From Candidatus Thorarchaeota archaeon (GTDB lineage: Archaea; Asgardarchaeota; Thorarchaeia; Thorarchaeales; Thorarchaeaceae): DNA of 64,000 bases. Under the pieces are notes generated by a model that was not told the DNA's origin, searched no databases, and saw nothing but the letters and a program-made list of their open reading frames with translations. The stretch spans positions 62,001 to 126,000 of the forward strand of contig JAFGAR010000028.1 of NCBI GenBank assembly GCA_016933575.1. The letters are read 5' to 3'. The translations under genes and the position numbers were made by a program. Below are positions 63,792 through 64,000 of this stretch, in pieces; the first letter of the stretch is position 1; each line of letters starts with the position of its first letter.

Positions 63792-64000
63792 TGTTCCTGT
63801 CTTCACGGATAACAGCAAATGCGACTGAGCTAGTTGTTGCATTTCTTATCTTCTCTCTATCTTCAGGAGTTGTAAGTGGAGTCCTTCTATATCTTGATAG
63901 TTCAGGTCCTGACGTTCTTTCGGAGATGTCAAATGAAACTCTTATTGATATGCAGGTTAACTTCCGACCTTCTTTCTACGAACAAAATCAGACTACAATT
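63791..64000 (+). CDS. FtsX-type ABC permease, type B (copy 2), 5' part only
   Basis: ATG at 63791 overlaps the upstream stop by one base. The readable 70 residues begin MFLSSRITANATELVVAFLI and contain FSLSSGVVSGVLLYLDSSGP and DVLSEM. They match the N-terminus of the 951-residue type-B permease (MFLFSRLSARAPEVITTLLI, FSLSSGVLGGILFYMDSASP, DVLDDM). The rest lies beyond the window. Confidence 0.85.
   Translation, partial: MFLSSRITANATELVVAFLIFSLSSGVVSGVLLYLDSSGPDVLSEMSNETLIDMQVNFRPSFYEQNQTTI

Noticed and set aside
1..64000. tRNA, rRNA, CRISPR, riboswitch or insertion-sequence elements
   Set aside because: Read through the intergenic gaps and saw no cloverleaf, direct repeat array, or transposase-like ORF.

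Overview
The window looks like a piece of an Asgard archaeal chromosome, most plausibly Thorarchaeota-like. This is an inference from gene content, not a database match. Archaeal signs are a geranylgeranyl-reductase family gene, F420-dependent methylene-H4MPT dehydrogenase (mtd), an FrhB-type F420 protein, a tungsten aldehyde oxidoreductase, a HerA-NurA pair, TATA-like promoters, many TTG starts behind good Shine-Dalgarno (SD) sites, and PRC-barrel and zinc-ribbon proteins. Asgard-like signs are a Ras/Rab-type GTPase fold with a long charged N-terminal extension, several longin/roadblock-like proteins (one overlapping a MinD-like ATPase gene) and a C2H2 zinc finger protein. I see no rRNA, tRNA, CRISPR array, insertion sequence or phage. 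The DNA is AT-rich and gene-dense. Layout: 1-3290 holds two full copies and the 3' tail of a third copy of a membrane-anchored beta-domain/zinc-ribbon family, with an EamA transporter between them. 3383-8220 holds a superfamily 2 helicase with two predicted membrane segments, a double PRC-barrel protein and two small conserved or zinc-ribbon proteins. 8370-12767 is an apparent operon of a PEP-synthase-like phosphotransferase (probably starting at ATT), an AttH/CrtC-like protein and a histidine-phosphatase relative without its catalytic residues. 12836-18644 encodes a giant surface protein and a glycogen debranching enzyme. 18712-23909 encodes an MFS transporter and the overlapping nurA-herA pair. 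23938-31692 encodes GTP cyclohydrolase II, an FrhB-like protein, an Ig-repeat surface protein, a longin/zinc-ribbon protein, Mtd and an MFS protein with a cytosolic helix-hairpin-helix tail. 31837-34833 is a longin / longin-roadblock / MinD-like cluster. 35066-37675 carries a GNAT enzyme, a tungsten AOR and a 51-codon gene upstream of it. 37675-47851 is metabolic and membrane housekeeping: polytopic membrane protein, esterase, glycerophosphodiesterase, geranylgeranyl reductase family, acyl-CoA ligase and a purine-type phosphoribosyltransferase. 48009-50391 carries the atypical GTPase, the C2H2 zinc finger protein and a small membrane protein. 50601-64000 is a long MacB/LolCDE/FtsX-like ABC cluster that appears to have grown by duplication: three type-A permeases, two type-B permeases (one cut by the window edge), two ATPases (one fused to an AbrB-like domain) and a small two-helix membrane protein. 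The points most worth a second look are the ATT start at 8370, the helicase with membrane segments, the phosphotransferase operon with its degenerate phosphatase, the longin-roadblock-MinD cluster, the GTPase with altered G1 and G3 motifs, the ABC-AbrB fusion inside the amplified permease cluster, and small coupled ORFs at 37373-37528 and 53354-53455.
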